Source of the DNA: SZUA-229 sp964531165
GTDB taxonomy: Bacteria; Pseudomonadota; Gammaproteobacteria; SZUA-229
Length of the DNA stretch: 64,000 nucleotides
Direction of reading: 5' to 3'
Assembly: GCA_964531165.1 (NCBI GenBank)
Contig: CAZHEA010000002.1
Span: 1-64,000, forward strand
Within the stretch, counting starts at the first letter, position 1. Each line of letters opens with the position of its first letter. Under the pieces are notes generated by a model, which worked only from the letters and a program-made list of their open reading frames with translations, made no database searches and was not told the origin of the DNA. The translations under genes and the position numbers were made by a program. This document shows positions 26,425 to 35,736 of this stretch, piece by piece.

Positions 26425-26440
26425 AGCATTTAGCGTGCCA
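26425..26440 (-). promoter_or_regulatory. Sigma-54 promoter of fleSR
   Basis: On the minus strand the sequence reads TGGCAC-GCTAA-ATGCT, matching the sigma-54 consensus TGGCAC-N5-TTGCW with one mismatch and exact spacing. The predicted start site is about 30 bases before the fleS ATG. It would be activated by FleQ, encoded just upstream. Confidence 0.8.
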
Positions 26441-26660
26441 GAATTATTTTTTCAGAAAATACAACCACTTACAAAACCGGTGGCAAATAAGAGTCAATTA
26501 TTCGGCTTAGTGGCAAGGAATTGCCGGGGATATTTGTAATGAATTATACTGAAGGGTATTTTATTTTTATAACGGAGCAGTAGCAATATTTTCTATCTTC
26601 ATTTAAGTAAAAGACTTTATCTCTCCATCTTTGAAAAAAGTGGATTAGGAAAGCTAAAGT

Positions 26661-28184
26661 TTACGTCTTAATATTATATTTTTTTAATTTTTCAACTAAC
26701 GTTGTTCGCCGCATTTGCAATAATTTCGCGGCATGTGCCACCACCCCGGCAGTTTTTTCCAGTGCCTGTTTAATCAATTGCACTTCTAAATTTGCCAGAT
26801 GTTCCTTCAAGTCCATACCGCCTTCATTAAGCGTTGAACTGTGTGTTGTAATGGCGACTTCTGAAAATCCATCGGAAATTTTCTGTGGCAAATCTGTTGG
26901 TAATTTTTTTAATAAACTTTTTTCAATATCATCATTTTCATCTAAATCGGCAAACATCAGTGCTGGATTAAATTCCGGCTTAGAGGTAAAGGCTTCAGTT
27001 TCCGCTTTAAATACTGAAGCCGGCTGGTACTTTGGCGGCAGGTGTTGGGCATCAACAATACTATCCGGATATAAAATAGATAAGCGTTCTACTAAATTTG
27101 ATAACTCCCGGACATTACCCGGCCAGGAATACTGGCTAAGTAACTCAGTGGCTTCCGCAGTTAAACGCACTGTACCGCGATTATCGGCTTCCAGCTTATC
27201 GATCTGATCCTGCAATAAAAACGGTACATCTTCTAAACGTTCACGTAATGAAGGTAACTCGATGGGGAAAACATTCAGCCGGTAAAATAAATCTTCGCGG
27301 AATGTACCATCTTTTATACTGGCTTCAAGATTTCGATGGGTTGCAGCTAAAATACGTACATTTGATTGAATGCTTTTATTACTGCCTACCCGCTCGAATG
27401 TACGCTCCTGTAATACCCGCAGTAGCTTTACCTGCATCGGCAAACTCATATCACCTATTTCATCAAGAAATAACGTACCCTTCTCCGCCAGCTCAAATCG
27501 GCCCTGGCGCGCACTAATAGCGCCGGTAAACGCACCCTTTTCGTGACCGAATAATTCACTTTCTAATAAATCTGCGGGTATCGCTCCACAGTTCACCGGC
27601 ACAAACCCCGCCTTACAACGATTGGATAAAGCATGAACATTACGCGCCACCACTTCTTTACCGGTACCGGATTCGCCTAGAATTAACACGCTGGCATCGG
27701 TTTTCGCTACCTGTTCGATCATCGTCCGTACATACTGAATAGCTGCGCTGCTGCCACCAAGTTTGGGTATACGGCTAATAAGCCGTTTTACAGATGCGCC
27801 AGCAGTCGTCTGTACCTGCTCACTGACTTTTTCCAGAGCCGCAGATACGGCCTCATATTTAAGGGGCATTTGCAGATTACTAACAATTGAATCGAACTGT
27901 GACTGGTATTTTTCTAAATTGGTTTTGTGCTGATTAAATAGAATAACCGACAGATTTGCATCCTGGATTTTTTGCAGTGCTTCGATACGGGATGCTTCAC
28001 CCTGAAACTCGCCTAACAGCACGCATTTAAACTCACCACTATTAAGTGCACCGGTTAATGCATCAAGATCATTAACATAAAATGTTTCATAACCGATAAA
28101 GCTCATCAATGACTTTATTTCATTAAATAAAGAGGAATTATCTTCAACCAATAAAATACCCGGTTGCGGGGGGGTGTTTGACAT
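26661..28184 (-). CDS. fleQ: FleQ/FlrA, sigma-54-dependent master flagellar regulator
   Basis: A 507-residue enhancer-binding protein at the top of the flagellar hierarchy. The N-terminal domain (about 1-125) has a receiver fold start (GILLVEDNSS), but the usual phospho-Asp strand reads FKCVLLGEFQGE, so it is a degenerate receiver as in FleQ. The AAA+ domain contains LGESGTGKEVVARNVH, GAFTGA and LFLDEIGDM. The C-terminal Fis-type DNA-binding helix is VAHAAKLLQMRRTTLVEKLK. It lies 276 bases upstream of fleSR. The Pseudomonas FleQ segment LFRS, linked to c-di-GMP binding, reads LISR here, so I make no claim about c-di-GMP control. Confidence 0.95.
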   Translation of the reverse strand: MSNTPPQPGILLVEDNSSLFNEIKSLMSFIGYETFYVNDLDALTGALNSGEFKCVLLGEFQGEASRIEALQKIQDANLSVILFNQHKTNLEKYQSQFDSIVSNLQMPLKYEAVSAALEKVSEQVQTTAGASVKRLISRIPKLGGSSAAIQYVRTMIEQVAKTDASVLILGESGTGKEVVARNVHALSNRCKAGFVPVNCGAIPADLLESELFGHEKGAFTGAISARQGRFELAEKGTLFLDEIGDMSLPMQVKLLRVLQERTFERVGSNKSIQSNVRILAATHRNLEASIKDGTFREDLFYRLNVFPIELPSLRERLEDVPFLLQDQIDKLEADNRGTVRLTAEATELLSQYSWPGNVRELSNLVERLSILYPDSIVDAQHLPPKYQPASVFKAETEAFTSKPEFNPALMFADLDENDDIEKSLLKKLPTDLPQKISDGFSEVAITTHSSTLNEGGMDLKEHLANLEVQLIKQALEKTAGVVAHAAKLLQMRRTTLVEKLKKYNIKT

Positions 28185-28229
28185 ATTAAACCTGTTTTAT
28201 AAATTTCATTTATTTTATCTATATTAATG

Positions 28230-28257
28230 AGTAAAGCAGGTAAATCCAGAATGTCAA
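28230..28257 (-). promoter_or_regulatory. Sigma-70-like promoter of fleQ
   Basis: Minus-strand TTGACA (28257-28252) is a perfect -35 box, followed after 16 bases by TTTACT as a partial -10 box. The predicted start site is about 40 bases before the fleQ ATG. This fits the vegetative control known for fleQ genes. Confidence 0.5.
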
Positions 28258-28527
28258 AAAATTGTCAGCTTATTTTCCTCATAAATTCAAAACCTTACGC
28301 TATCAATATGCTAATTTTTCTAATTGGAACCGATTATCAACCCTGCGCCAGTTATCCGCCATCTCCCCCCGTCAACTCTGGACTATTATCCAGATTATTA
28401 AATACTGCATATATATATGCCCTGATACAGGGCCGGTTTAATCGCCTCACACATTTAATTTATTTAAATAAATCAATAAGATACATTTTAATATCAAGTT
28501 ATTTCTCCTATCAGTGCAATATTTACT

Positions 28528-28554
28528 TAAAGTTTTCCAAAGCCCGGCCGTTAA
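28528..28554 (+). promoter_or_regulatory. Sigma-28 (FliA) promoter of fliC
   Basis: TAAAGTTT-N11-GCCGTTAA matches the sigma-28 consensus TAAAGTTT-N11-GCCGATAA with a single mismatch and exact spacing. The predicted start site is near 28561, about 98 bases ahead of the fliC ATG. Confidence 0.88.
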
Positions 28555-28658
28555 CGTAACTGAACAAAGCATATATGCTTAAAAACAACGCTAACTAAAT
28601 AGCGCAAACCACAGCTTCCACTAAGCATCAGCGTTTACTGGAAGGGAGGAATCAAGTC

Positions 28659-30815
28659 ATGCCACAAGTTGTCAACACGAACGTCGCGTCATTAAACGCA
28701 CAGCGTAATCTGAATAAATCTCAGAGCGCATTAACTACCTCACTCGAACGTCTATCCTCTGGTTTGCGTATCAACCGTGCAAAGGATGATGCTGCGGGTC
28801 TGGCGATTTCAGAACGTTTTACTACACAGATTCGAGGTTTAACTCAGGCGGTAAGAAATGCTAACGATGCAATTTCACTGACTCAGACTGCTGAGGGCTC
28901 ATTAAGTGAATCAAGCAATATTATGCAGCGTATTCGTGAACTGAGTTTACAGTCTGCTAACGCATCTAACTCGTCTTCTGACCGTGACGCACTTAACCTT
29001 GAAGCGCAGGCACTGTTACAAGAGCTAGATCGTATTTCTTCCACTACAACGTTTAATGGCCAGAAAATACTGAATGGTAATTTTGCGGCTCAGCAATTTC
29101 AGGTAGGTGCAAACGCGAATGAAACTATCTCTGTTACCATCGGTGATGCTTCATTATCAAGTTTAGGTTCATATCAGGCCAATGGAGCTGTTGCAGTATC
29201 GAGTGCTGCATTTGTTGCTGGCGATGTCACCATTAACGGTGTTGATGTAGGTGTTTCAACTACAGGCTCTGCTGAAGATAAGGCAGCAACGATTAATAAT
29301 GTAACAGACCAGACCGGTGTGAGTGCAACCGCATCGACCTCTCTCGTCGGTGCTAATTCACTACTTCGTAACCAGTCTCTTAGTTCAGGTGACCTGTTAA
29401 TAAACGGCGTAAATTTAGGCGCTGTTGGTGGCTCAAATACTATCGCGACACAGGGTGCAAATGTTGCTGCTGCAATTAATGCCGTGACTAGTCAAACTGG
29501 CGTAACCGCAGTATCTGATTTAAATACGGGTGAATTAACGCTGGCATCCGCCACAGGTAAAGACATTGCTATTACTTCGTCCAATGGTGCAGCGGGCTTA
29601 AATCGAGTAGAAAATGCCACTGGCTTAGAAGTACGAGATGGCACAGCAACGGCTTCCACCACTACTGTTGACTTTGCCGGCGGTGCTGTAGGCGCGGCCC
29701 CAACAGTGACGACTGTCTTCGGTACTGATGTTGCAGATGGTGACACCCTCTCTGTTAATGGTGTTACTTTTGAGTTTAATATAGCAGCAACAGGTACGGT
29801 ACTTGGCTCTGGTAATATTTCAGTTGGTGCAGCCGATGGTGGCGCTGATGCGGCGGCAGCGGCGGCTGATGCGGCAGCTATCGTGGTTGCTTTTGAAGCC
29901 AATACAACAACTAATGCTTCAGCTGTAGCAACATCAGCTGGTGCTACACTAACCTTTGCCTCAGATGTACAAACAACGACAACCTCTAATATCACGGCTA
30001 CTGCAGGTGCGGGTAACGCTGGCACACTAACAGTTAATAACGCCGCAACAGCGGGTATAGGTGCAGCGGTTGGTGACACGCTAAATGTAGGTGGGGTAAC
30101 TTATGAGTTTACTCTACTAGGTGGTACGGCTCTGGGTGCAGATAATATCGGGGTTAACCTGGGAACAACTGAAGCGGCTGCGGGTACTAATTTCTTTAAT
30201 GCCGTTAACACCCAATACGCTGCTCTTAGTACGAATATACAGGCCACTGACAGTGGTGCAGGTGTTATTACACTTACATCTGATCTGCTGGGTGCAGGTG
30301 TAAGCAACTTAACGGTTACTGAGCCAGTTTCAACCGGTACTACTGTTGCTATCGTTGGTGCCGCTCCTACAGCGGGTGTTAATGGAGCTACAACCGCATT
30401 AACCGGTCAAGGCACTATTGAACTCAACGCTGCATCGGTGTTTAGTTTAGCGGGTAATAACCTGGCTAAAGCCGGTTTCGCTGGAGCCAGTCCTCAACTG
30501 AACAGTCTAGCTGCGGTTGATATATCGACCGTTGAAGGCTCTAATTCGGCAATTTCAGTTATCGATGGTGCATTATCACAAATTTCCACCATTCGAGCTG
30601 GTTTGGGTGCGACTCAAAATCGCCTTGACTCTACTGTATCAAATCAGGCAGCAACCATCGAAAACCTCTCGGCTGCACGGTCGCGGATTTTAGATGCTGA
30701 CTTCGCAACTGAAACAGCAAACCTGACCCGGGCGCAGATTCTGCAACAGGCAGGTATTTCGGTACTGTCACAGGCTAACGCCTTACCACAGCAAGTACTG
30801 GCACTATTACAGTAG
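28659..30815 (+). CDS. fliC: Flagellin with an enlarged variable central domain
   Basis: The filament subunit, exported and polymerised outside the cell. At 718 residues it is longer than most flagellins. The N-terminal D0/D1 region (about 1-150) is canonical, with INRAKDDAAGLAISERF and QRIRELSLQSAN; the latter corresponds to the segment recognised by TLR5 in other proteobacteria. The C-terminal region (about 620-718) holds LSAARSRILDADFATETANL and ends QQVLALLQ. The central about 450 residues are rich in Ala, Thr, Gly and Val, with repeat-like units such as VNGVTFEFNIAATGT and VGGVTYEFTLLGGTA. It is preceded by a strong ribosome site and a sigma-28 promoter. It is the only flagellin gene in the window. 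Confidence 0.97.
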   Translation: MPQVVNTNVASLNAQRNLNKSQSALTTSLERLSSGLRINRAKDDAAGLAISERFTTQIRGLTQAVRNANDAISLTQTAEGSLSESSNIMQRIRELSLQSANASNSSSDRDALNLEAQALLQELDRISSTTTFNGQKILNGNFAAQQFQVGANANETISVTIGDASLSSLGSYQANGAVAVSSAAFVAGDVTINGVDVGVSTTGSAEDKAATINNVTDQTGVSATASTSLVGANSLLRNQSLSSGDLLINGVNLGAVGGSNTIATQGANVAAAINAVTSQTGVTAVSDLNTGELTLASATGKDIAITSSNGAAGLNRVENATGLEVRDGTATASTTTVDFAGGAVGAAPTVTTVFGTDVADGDTLSVNGVTFEFNIAATGTVLGSGNISVGAADGGADAAAAAADAAAIVVAFEANTTTNASAVATSAGATLTFASDVQTTTTSNITATAGAGNAGTLTVNNAATAGIGAAVGDTLNVGGVTYEFTLLGGTALGADNIGVNLGTTEAAAGTNFFNAVNTQYAALSTNIQATDSGAGVITLTSDLLGAGVSNLTVTEPVSTGTTVAIVGAAPTAGVNGATTALTGQGTIELNAASVFSLAGNNLAKAGFAGASPQLNSLAAVDISTVEGSNSAISVIDGALSQISTIRAGLGATQNRLDSTVSNQAATIENLSAARSRILDADFATETANLTRAQILQQAGISVLSQANALPQQVLALLQ

Positions 30816-30863
30816 GCCGGAGATGAATCATTAAAACTTATAATGATAAATCGAACAAAATAT

Positions 30864-30887
30864 CTCAGGTGGATTTATCCCCCTGGG
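30864..30887 (+). terminator. Stem-loop after fliC, possible weak terminator or processing site
   Basis: CTCAGGTGGAT and ATCCCCCTGGG can pair over about ten positions with one mismatch and one G-T pair. No long T-run follows (ATGTTTCCAGTTT), so it may only reduce read-through from the abundant fliC transcript into flaG rather than end it. Confidence 0.4.
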
Positions 30888-30914
30888 ATGTTTCCAGTTT
30901 AATTGGTGAAGGTT

Positions 30915-31376
30915 ATGGCTACAGATATTAATATCACAATACCCCCCTCTCGCCCGATCCAGGTTCAGGCATCGGCAGGTGCTGCCGTACGCTCCAGTAA
31001 TGTTCAGGGAACGCCTCCGAACACTACACAAAGTAACGCAGCTCCCAGTCAGCCCGTTGTAAGCAAACCCACAGCAGCTGATTCAAAGCAGATTGCTCAG
31101 AATATATCTGAAAAAGCGGACAAGTCGGCAGAGGAATTACAGGACTTTCAGGACAAGCTCGAAGAAGCGGTGAGTAATATCAATGAATATACTCAAAATA
31201 TACAGCGTTCTTTGCAATTTAGCATCTCAGATGCGGATGGACGTACTATTATTAAAGTAATAGATTCTGAAACCAATCAGATTGTCCGTCAGATTCCACC
31301 GGATGAGGTGCTTAGCATTTCAGAAAATCTGGGCTCTGCAGGTAACGGGGGATTATTTTTTCAGACTAAGGTTTGA
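30915..31376 (+). CDS. flaG: FlaG family protein
   Basis: A 153-residue protein of the FlaG family, which influences flagellar filament length in Pseudomonas and Vibrio; its biochemical role is not settled. The N-terminal half is a low-complexity linker rich in Ala, Ser and Pro. The C-terminal domain (about 85-150) has LQFSISDADGRTIIKVIDSE and IVRQIPPDEVL, the conserved FlaG segment. The start is the ATG at 30915 behind GGTGAAGG; a TTG four codons earlier is less likely. It sits between fliC and fliD as expected. Confidence 0.93.
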   Translation: MATDINITIPPSRPIQVQASAGAAVRSSNVQGTPPNTTQSNAAPSQPVVSKPTAADSKQIAQNISEKADKSAEELQDFQDKLEEAVSNINEYTQNIQRSLQFSISDADGRTIIKVIDSETNQIVRQIPPDEVLSISENLGSAGNGGLFFQTKV

Positions 31377-31391
31377 AAATAATTTTATGTT

Positions 31392-31407
31392 TGGTACAGC
31401 TTTTGCT
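31392..31407 (+). promoter_or_regulatory. Sigma-54 promoter of fliD
   Basis: TGGTAC-AGCTT-TTGCT matches TGGCAC-N5-TTGCW with one mismatch and exact spacing. The predicted start site lies about 50 bases before the fliD ATG. Sigma-54 control of fliDST would separate the cap and chaperones from late sigma-28-driven fliC. Confidence 0.75.
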
Positions 31408-31467
31408 GTGTGTGTTAGATATATACAAACGTAACAGATTTTTTCCGCCCCATTTTGAGGTACTCAC

Positions 31468-32895
31468 ATGGCGACTATTACGGCAGCAGGTTCCGGCTCT
31501 GGTCTTGATATCGAGAACATTGTCACGCAGTTAGTGGCGGTAGAGCGCGCGCCGGTTGAGAATCGCCTGAATTTACAGGAAGCTAAGGTTCAGGCCAGCA
31601 TTACGGCTTTCGGCTCACTTAAAAGTAGTCTTTCTGATTTCCAGAAAACCGCTCAGGGGCTGCAAGATCTTGCCGATTTTCAGGCAAGGAATGTCACATC
31701 CAGCAATAATGATCTGTTTATTGCCACCGGTACCAATGAAGCGGCTACCATGAATACCAGCATTGAAGTGACCCAGCTGGCTAAAGCCCATAAACTGGCA
31801 TCCGGCGATTTTGCTACCCGCTCAACAGTGGTAGGTAATGGATCACTGGTGATTGGTGCGAACGGAAAGTCATTTCAAATTAATGTTTCAACTGCAAACC
31901 AGTCACTGGAAGGTATTAAAGACACTATTAATAACGCCAGTAATAATATTGGTATTAGTGCCAGTATTCTCACAGTAGATGATGGCGCGGGTGGCAATGT
32001 ATCAAAGCTAATTTTAACATCTAATACCTCCGGTGCAGACAACGAAATCAGCATTGTCGTTAGCGACGAAGACGGTAATGATACAGATAACAGTGGTTTA
32101 TCCCGCCTGTTTTTTGTTGCCGGCGATATCAATAACCAGATGACAGAAATAGAGCCGGCACAAAATGCTCAACTACTGGTCGATGGGTTTCAGGTTAGCA
32201 GCAACACCAATGAATTTAAAAATGCAATTGAAGGGGTCACAATAACGGCAGTAAAAGCCGAACCTGGCACCCAGGAAACCCTCACCGTGACACTGGATAA
32301 ACTCGGTGTTGAAGGCAAGATTCAAAATTTTGTAGATAAATTTAACAGTTTAATGAACATCGTTAATGAGTTGACTGATTATGATACCGCCACCAACACC
32401 AAAGGTTTACTCACCGGTGACTCAACAACAACCGCAATTGAAATCCAGATACGCAGAATTATCAGCACGTCAGTCAGTGGCGTAGAAAGTGATTTCACCA
32501 ATCTTGCTGAGTTGGGTATTCGCACAGAGAATGATGGCACTTTATCTTTAGATAGCGAATCATTAGCCCGAGCAATAGACAACAACTTCGACGATGTGGG
32601 TAAAGTTTTTTCAGGTGACAATGGTATAGCAGCTCAAATTGATAGTTTGCTGGGTAATTATCTTGATAACAATGGAATCATTTCTACCCGTTCGGATAGC
32701 CTGGACAGAGAACTGGATGAAATTGCACTATCAAGGGGCGACCTTGAACGACGCCTTGAGTCTGTAGAAAGACGCATACGCTCTCAGTTTACCGCGATGG
32801 ATATTTTAGTTGCTCAGCTTAAGGCCAGCGGTGATTTTTTATTACAACAACTCGATATCAGCAGCAATATTACTAAGAACATTGGCAACAATTAA
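31468..32895 (+). CDS. fliD: FliD, filament cap protein
   Basis: FliD (HAP2) caps the growing filament and folds incoming flagellin. The 475-residue protein has the conserved N-terminal region GSGLDIENIVTQLVAVERAP at about residues 8-27. The C-terminal region has the typical coiled coil, with DSLDRELDEIALSRGDLERR, RRIRSQFTAMDILVAQLK and a DFLLQQL-type ending. ATG at 31468 follows TTGAGG. It heads a run with fliS and fliT-like genes, and a sigma-54 promoter match lies upstream. Length is in the family range. Confidence 0.96.
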   Translation: MATITAAGSGSGLDIENIVTQLVAVERAPVENRLNLQEAKVQASITAFGSLKSSLSDFQKTAQGLQDLADFQARNVTSSNNDLFIATGTNEAATMNTSIEVTQLAKAHKLASGDFATRSTVVGNGSLVIGANGKSFQINVSTANQSLEGIKDTINNASNNIGISASILTVDDGAGGNVSKLILTSNTSGADNEISIVVSDEDGNDTDNSGLSRLFFVAGDINNQMTEIEPAQNAQLLVDGFQVSSNTNEFKNAIEGVTITAVKAEPGTQETLTVTLDKLGVEGKIQNFVDKFNSLMNIVNELTDYDTATNTKGLLTGDSTTTAIEIQIRRIISTSVSGVESDFTNLAELGIRTENDGTLSLDSESLARAIDNNFDDVGKVFSGDNGIAAQIDSLLGNYLDNNGIISTRSDSLDRELDEIALSRGDLERRLESVERRIRSQFTAMDILVAQLKASGDFLLQQLDISSNITKNIGNN

Positions 32896-32970
32896 GATTT
32901 AAAATATAAGACCAAAAATTAATATTGAAAATTAAGATCGATAACTCGTATCGACACAAACAGGTGAATT

Positions 32971-33372
32971 ATGAACACACAAAATGCAGTTCAACAATAT
33001 AAAACCCATAGCAGCCAGGGCAAGATTGATAATGCCAGCCCCCACCAGTTAATTAAATTATTAATGGAAGGTGCTCTTACCCGTATTGCGCAGGCAAAAA
33101 ACAGTATTGCCCATGAAGCCATGGCAGATAAAAGCGTACAGATTGGTAAGGCTATTTCTATTGTTGCCGGCTTACAAAGTTCACTGGATATGGATGCGGA
33201 AGGTGAAATATCTGACAACCTGGATTCACTTTATGATTACATGGCCCGCAGACTACTTGAGGCTAATGTACAGAATGATGCTGAAATTCTTGATGAAGTT
33301 AGTGGATTGCTACTGGAAATAAAAGGCGCATGGGATGCCATTCCTGAAAACTTTCACCATAAAAAGCAATAA
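32971..33372 (+). CDS. fliS: FliS, flagellin export chaperone
   Basis: A 133-residue helical protein that binds the C-terminus of flagellin in the cytoplasm and prevents early polymerisation. The signature ASPHQLIKLLMEGALTRIAQ is at about residues 23-42, followed by IGKAISIVAGLQSSLDMDAE and the LYDYMARRLLEANV helix. ATG at 32971 follows CAGGTGAATT. It is the usual partner gene after fliD. Confidence 0.96.
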   Translation: MNTQNAVQQYKTHSSQGKIDNASPHQLIKLLMEGALTRIAQAKNSIAHEAMADKSVQIGKAISIVAGLQSSLDMDAEGEISDNLDSLYDYMARRLLEANVQNDAEILDEVSGLLLEIKGAWDAIPENFHHKKQ

Positions 33373-33374
33373 GC

Positions 33375-33695
33375 ATGGCTGAAAAAAAGGCTAATGCCCG
33401 CTGGCAAATGATATTAGACTATAGCGAAAAATTAATCGCTATGGCTGATAAATCAGATTGGGAATCGATGCAGGATATTGCTGTTAAACGGGATAATTTG
33501 ATAAAAAAATACTTTGCAGATAACCCGACCAATGAAAATAATGCGCAGCAACATCAAAAAAATATTTTAGATCTGTTGAATCTGGACAAAGGTATATTAA
33601 ATAATTATAAAAAAGATCATGCCAGTTTAAGCGAAGATTTTTTATCACTACGTAATGCCAGTAAAGCGGTTACGGCTTATCATAATTGCCCGTAA
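33375..33695 (+). CDS. FliT-like flagellar chaperone
   Basis: A 106-residue, highly charged and helical protein starting two bases after the fliS stop, so translation is probably coupled. FliT proteins in this position bind FliD and in enterics also the FlhDC regulator. The sequence is poorly conserved; WQMILDYSEKLIAMADKSDW and LDLLNLDKGILN fit a small helical bundle, but I see no decisive motif. The call rests on length, composition and the fliD-fliS-fliT order. Confidence 0.7.
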   Translation: MAEKKANARWQMILDYSEKLIAMADKSDWESMQDIAVKRDNLIKKYFADNPTNENNAQQHQKNILDLLNLDKGILNNYKKDHASLSEDFLSLRNASKAVTAYHNCP

Positions 33696-33785
33696 TTTAT
33701 TTTTGTTTTATTTTTCTATGCTGTAATTCCTGTTAAATTCTTTCCAGCTCATTCATACACTCGGAAATATTAAATACACCCAGCC

Positions 33786-33818
33786 ACTGGATTCCCGACA
33801 CAGGCATTCGGGAATGAC
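33786..33818. repeat. REP-like palindrome between convergent fliT-like and flgL
   Basis: ATTCCCGA (33791-33798) and TCGGGAAT (33808-33815) form a perfect 8-base stem with a 9-base loop, framed by CACTGG and GAC. The framework CACTRGATTCC...GGAATGAC is shared with the repeat at 20459-20540. Lying between convergent genes, it could also act as a bidirectional transcription stop. Confidence 0.65.
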
Positions 33819-33855
33819 GATACTATTTAAGTTAACGGGGTACTACTAAAATATC

Positions 33856-35675
33856 TTATATAAAATCAAACAACGACAGACCTTGAATTTTCACATAACT
33901 TTGTTGTGCCGCCTGCAGTGCCGTACTTTGAAAGTTTAACTGGCTAATCGCTTCAGCAAAATCCAGATCTTCTATATCGGAGCGGGTTTGCTGCAACTGT
34001 AGCTCACGCCCTTCATTTTCGGTTATCTGACTATCAATAGAATTCATTCGTCCACCGACACGGGTTTGCACATCAATTATATTTTCTATTGCACGGTCAA
34101 TATTATTTAATGCGTTGGCAAATTGCTGGGATAAAAAAGTTTCATTTAATGCACCGGGCAAAAATGTTTCTGTACCACCGGCACTTACTGTTGCTGCTGA
34201 CGACAGACTATTTCCTGTTGATGTCAAATCCAGGCTGGCAACATTGCCGGCTCCGCTGCCATCATCATCTGCGAAATTCGTAAACTGTAAACTATTACTG
34301 GCTATACCATCACNNNNNNNNNNNNNNNNNNNNNNNNNNNNNNNNNNNNNNNNNNNNNNNNNNNNNNNNNNNNNNNNNNNNNNNNNNNNNNNNNNNNNNN
34401 NNNNNNNNNNNNNCCATCATCATCTGCGAAATTCGTAAACTGTAAACTATTACTGGCTATACCATCACCACCGCGGCTCACAAATACAATGTCGCTACCG
34501 TTTAACTGAAAGGTCATGCTCATGCCTGGGGTTGTTCCAGCAAGCGTATAAGTCCCATCACCATTATCAGTTACATTGGGATCGGCAGCGATACCTGCCA
34601 CCGGGTCAGTTAATAATGCGGTGGCAATAGACAGGTCGGTATCTGCGCCTGCAACCAGCCGGGATACGCTCACCGTTCTACCATCAAAAACCATATCAAA
34701 ACTCACGGTGTCAGCCACATCAAATCCATTAGTGGTATAACCACCACCAAAACTTCCGCGGACATTACCCGATGCGGGGTTTTCCATTTCTCTGATTAAA
34801 TTATCTATGCTGGTAAAAACATCCTGATTACGACTGGCCTGCACGGTATAAACATCGTTAATATCAGGCTCACCTTTAATGGTTAATTCCACACCATTAA
34901 ACACAATAGAGCCACCATCCGTATAATCCTGCCCGGTTAATATAGTGGTTGATGTGGTATTGTTAATCACGTCATAAGTGGTAGACGAAGTAAACTGAAT
35001 GCTAAAATCATTCGCCTGATACGCCCCAGGGTCACGTACACTACCGGTTGTAATAATCCCCGACCCCGAATTAGTTCGGTCAGCATCAACACTAAAAACA
35101 CCATTACCGGTGCGAATATTCTGAAAAACATCGGCGCCGTTATCATTGGCAACAACCTGCCGGTTAGAGCCAATTTGTAATGCCAGCTGACCCTGATCAC
35201 CATTGTAACTGTAGTTACCCAGACCATCCGTTGTAAATGCCTGTGTACCAGACTGAAAGCCGGAAAAAATATATTCACCTGATGCATCCCGGGTGTTGGC
35301 ATAATCAAAAATCTCGTCGAGCTTTTCACGCATTTCCTGTGCAATAATACGTTCAGACTGTAAATCATTCACACCGGTATTGGCTGCCTGTACTGTTAAT
35401 TCCCGCACCCGTTGCAAAACATTTTTACTGCTATCAAGTGTACTTTCTTCCAGACCTAAACGTTGCGTAGCAAAATCTGCATTTTCATTTTGCTGGGTAA
35501 TTTTATTAATTGCATCATTTAAATCCAGTACTCTCGATGTACCACTGGGATCATCTGATGGTACAAGTATATTCTTGCCCGTGGATAACTGCTCCTGCGT
35601 TCGAATTAGATTCGATTGCTGATCGAGCATATTTTTTATACTCTGACTGTTAATAAATGATGTTGAAACTCGCAT
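33856..35675 (-). CDS. flgL: FlgL, hook-filament junction protein (interrupted by an assembly gap)
   Basis: FlgL (HAP3) joins the hook to the filament. The N-terminus has RVSTSFINSQSIKNMLDQQS and LSTGKNILVPSDDPSGTSRV, a flagellin-like start. The C-terminus has LDFAEAISQLNFQSTALQAA and ends KIQGLSLFDFI. The gene is split by 100 Ns (34314-34413), and the 55 bases on each side of the gap are identical. Merging the two copies removes 155 bases and leaves 1665 bases, exactly 555 codons in one frame (554 residues plus stop). The gene is therefore very likely intact and the gap an assembly artefact. It follows flgK by 61 bases and probably shares its sigma-28 promoter. Confidence 0.93.
34259..34313. 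repeat. Left copy of a 55-base duplication flanking the assembly gap
   Basis: Identical base for base to 34414-34468. The two copies directly border the N-run, which is the signature of two contigs that overlap by one k-mer and were scaffolded without being merged. Confidence 0.95.
34314..34413. other. Assembly gap of exactly 100 Ns inside flgL
   Basis: A run of 100 unknown bases, the conventional placeholder size for a gap of unknown length. The bordering 55-base duplication and the restored flgL frame suggest that nothing is really missing here. Confidence 0.97.
34414..34468. repeat. Right copy of a 55-base duplication flanking the assembly gap
   Basis: Identical to 34259-34313. In the flgL frame both copies encode DGIASNSLQFTNFADDD, which confirms that a single copy belongs in the gene. 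Confidence 0.95.
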
Positions 35676-35736
35676 AATATTTTACTCAAACTTAATTTAA
35701 TCCGCTAAAAAACACGGAATAATTATTTATTGTATT

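Larger units (their letters stand above)
28185..28658. other. Divergent regulatory region between fleQ and fliC
   Basis: 474 bases with no credible gene. They hold the fleQ promoter on the minus strand, the fliC sigma-28 promoter on the plus strand, and a fliC leader of about 98 bases. The leader starts with the palindrome AAGCATATATGCTT (28567-28580) immediately after the predicted start site, followed by a CGCTA/TAGCG stem (28589-28604) and the strong ribosome site GGAAGGGAGGAAT. The leader structure could regulate flagellin translation (inference). Confidence 0.6.

Noticed and set aside
26511..26525. TGGCAAGGAATTGCC as a possible second sigma-54 promoter before fleS
   Set aside because: The GG-to-GC spacing is one base short in both orientations; the better match at 26425-26440 has exact spacing. 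The palindrome could still bind a regulator.
26661..28184. FleQ as a phosphorylation-controlled regulator
   Set aside because: The receiver-like N-terminal domain lacks the phospho-Asp (FKCVLLGEFQGE), as is normal for FleQ; there is no sign of decay.
28227..28559. A 110-codon open frame upstream of fliC on the plus strand
   Set aside because: It overlaps the fleQ promoter and the fliC sigma-28 promoter, has no recognisable domain, and its composition (many Tyr, Ile, Ser in AT-rich DNA) looks non-coding.
29492..30079. A 195-codon frame antisense to fliC
   Set aside because: It is an Ala/Val/Pro-rich shadow created by the Ala/Thr-rich flagellin codons.
34259..34468. The repeated block in flgL as a true tandem repeat or CRISPR-like pair
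   Set aside because: The copies border an N-run exactly, and one copy restores the reading frame; a contig overlap explains it fully.
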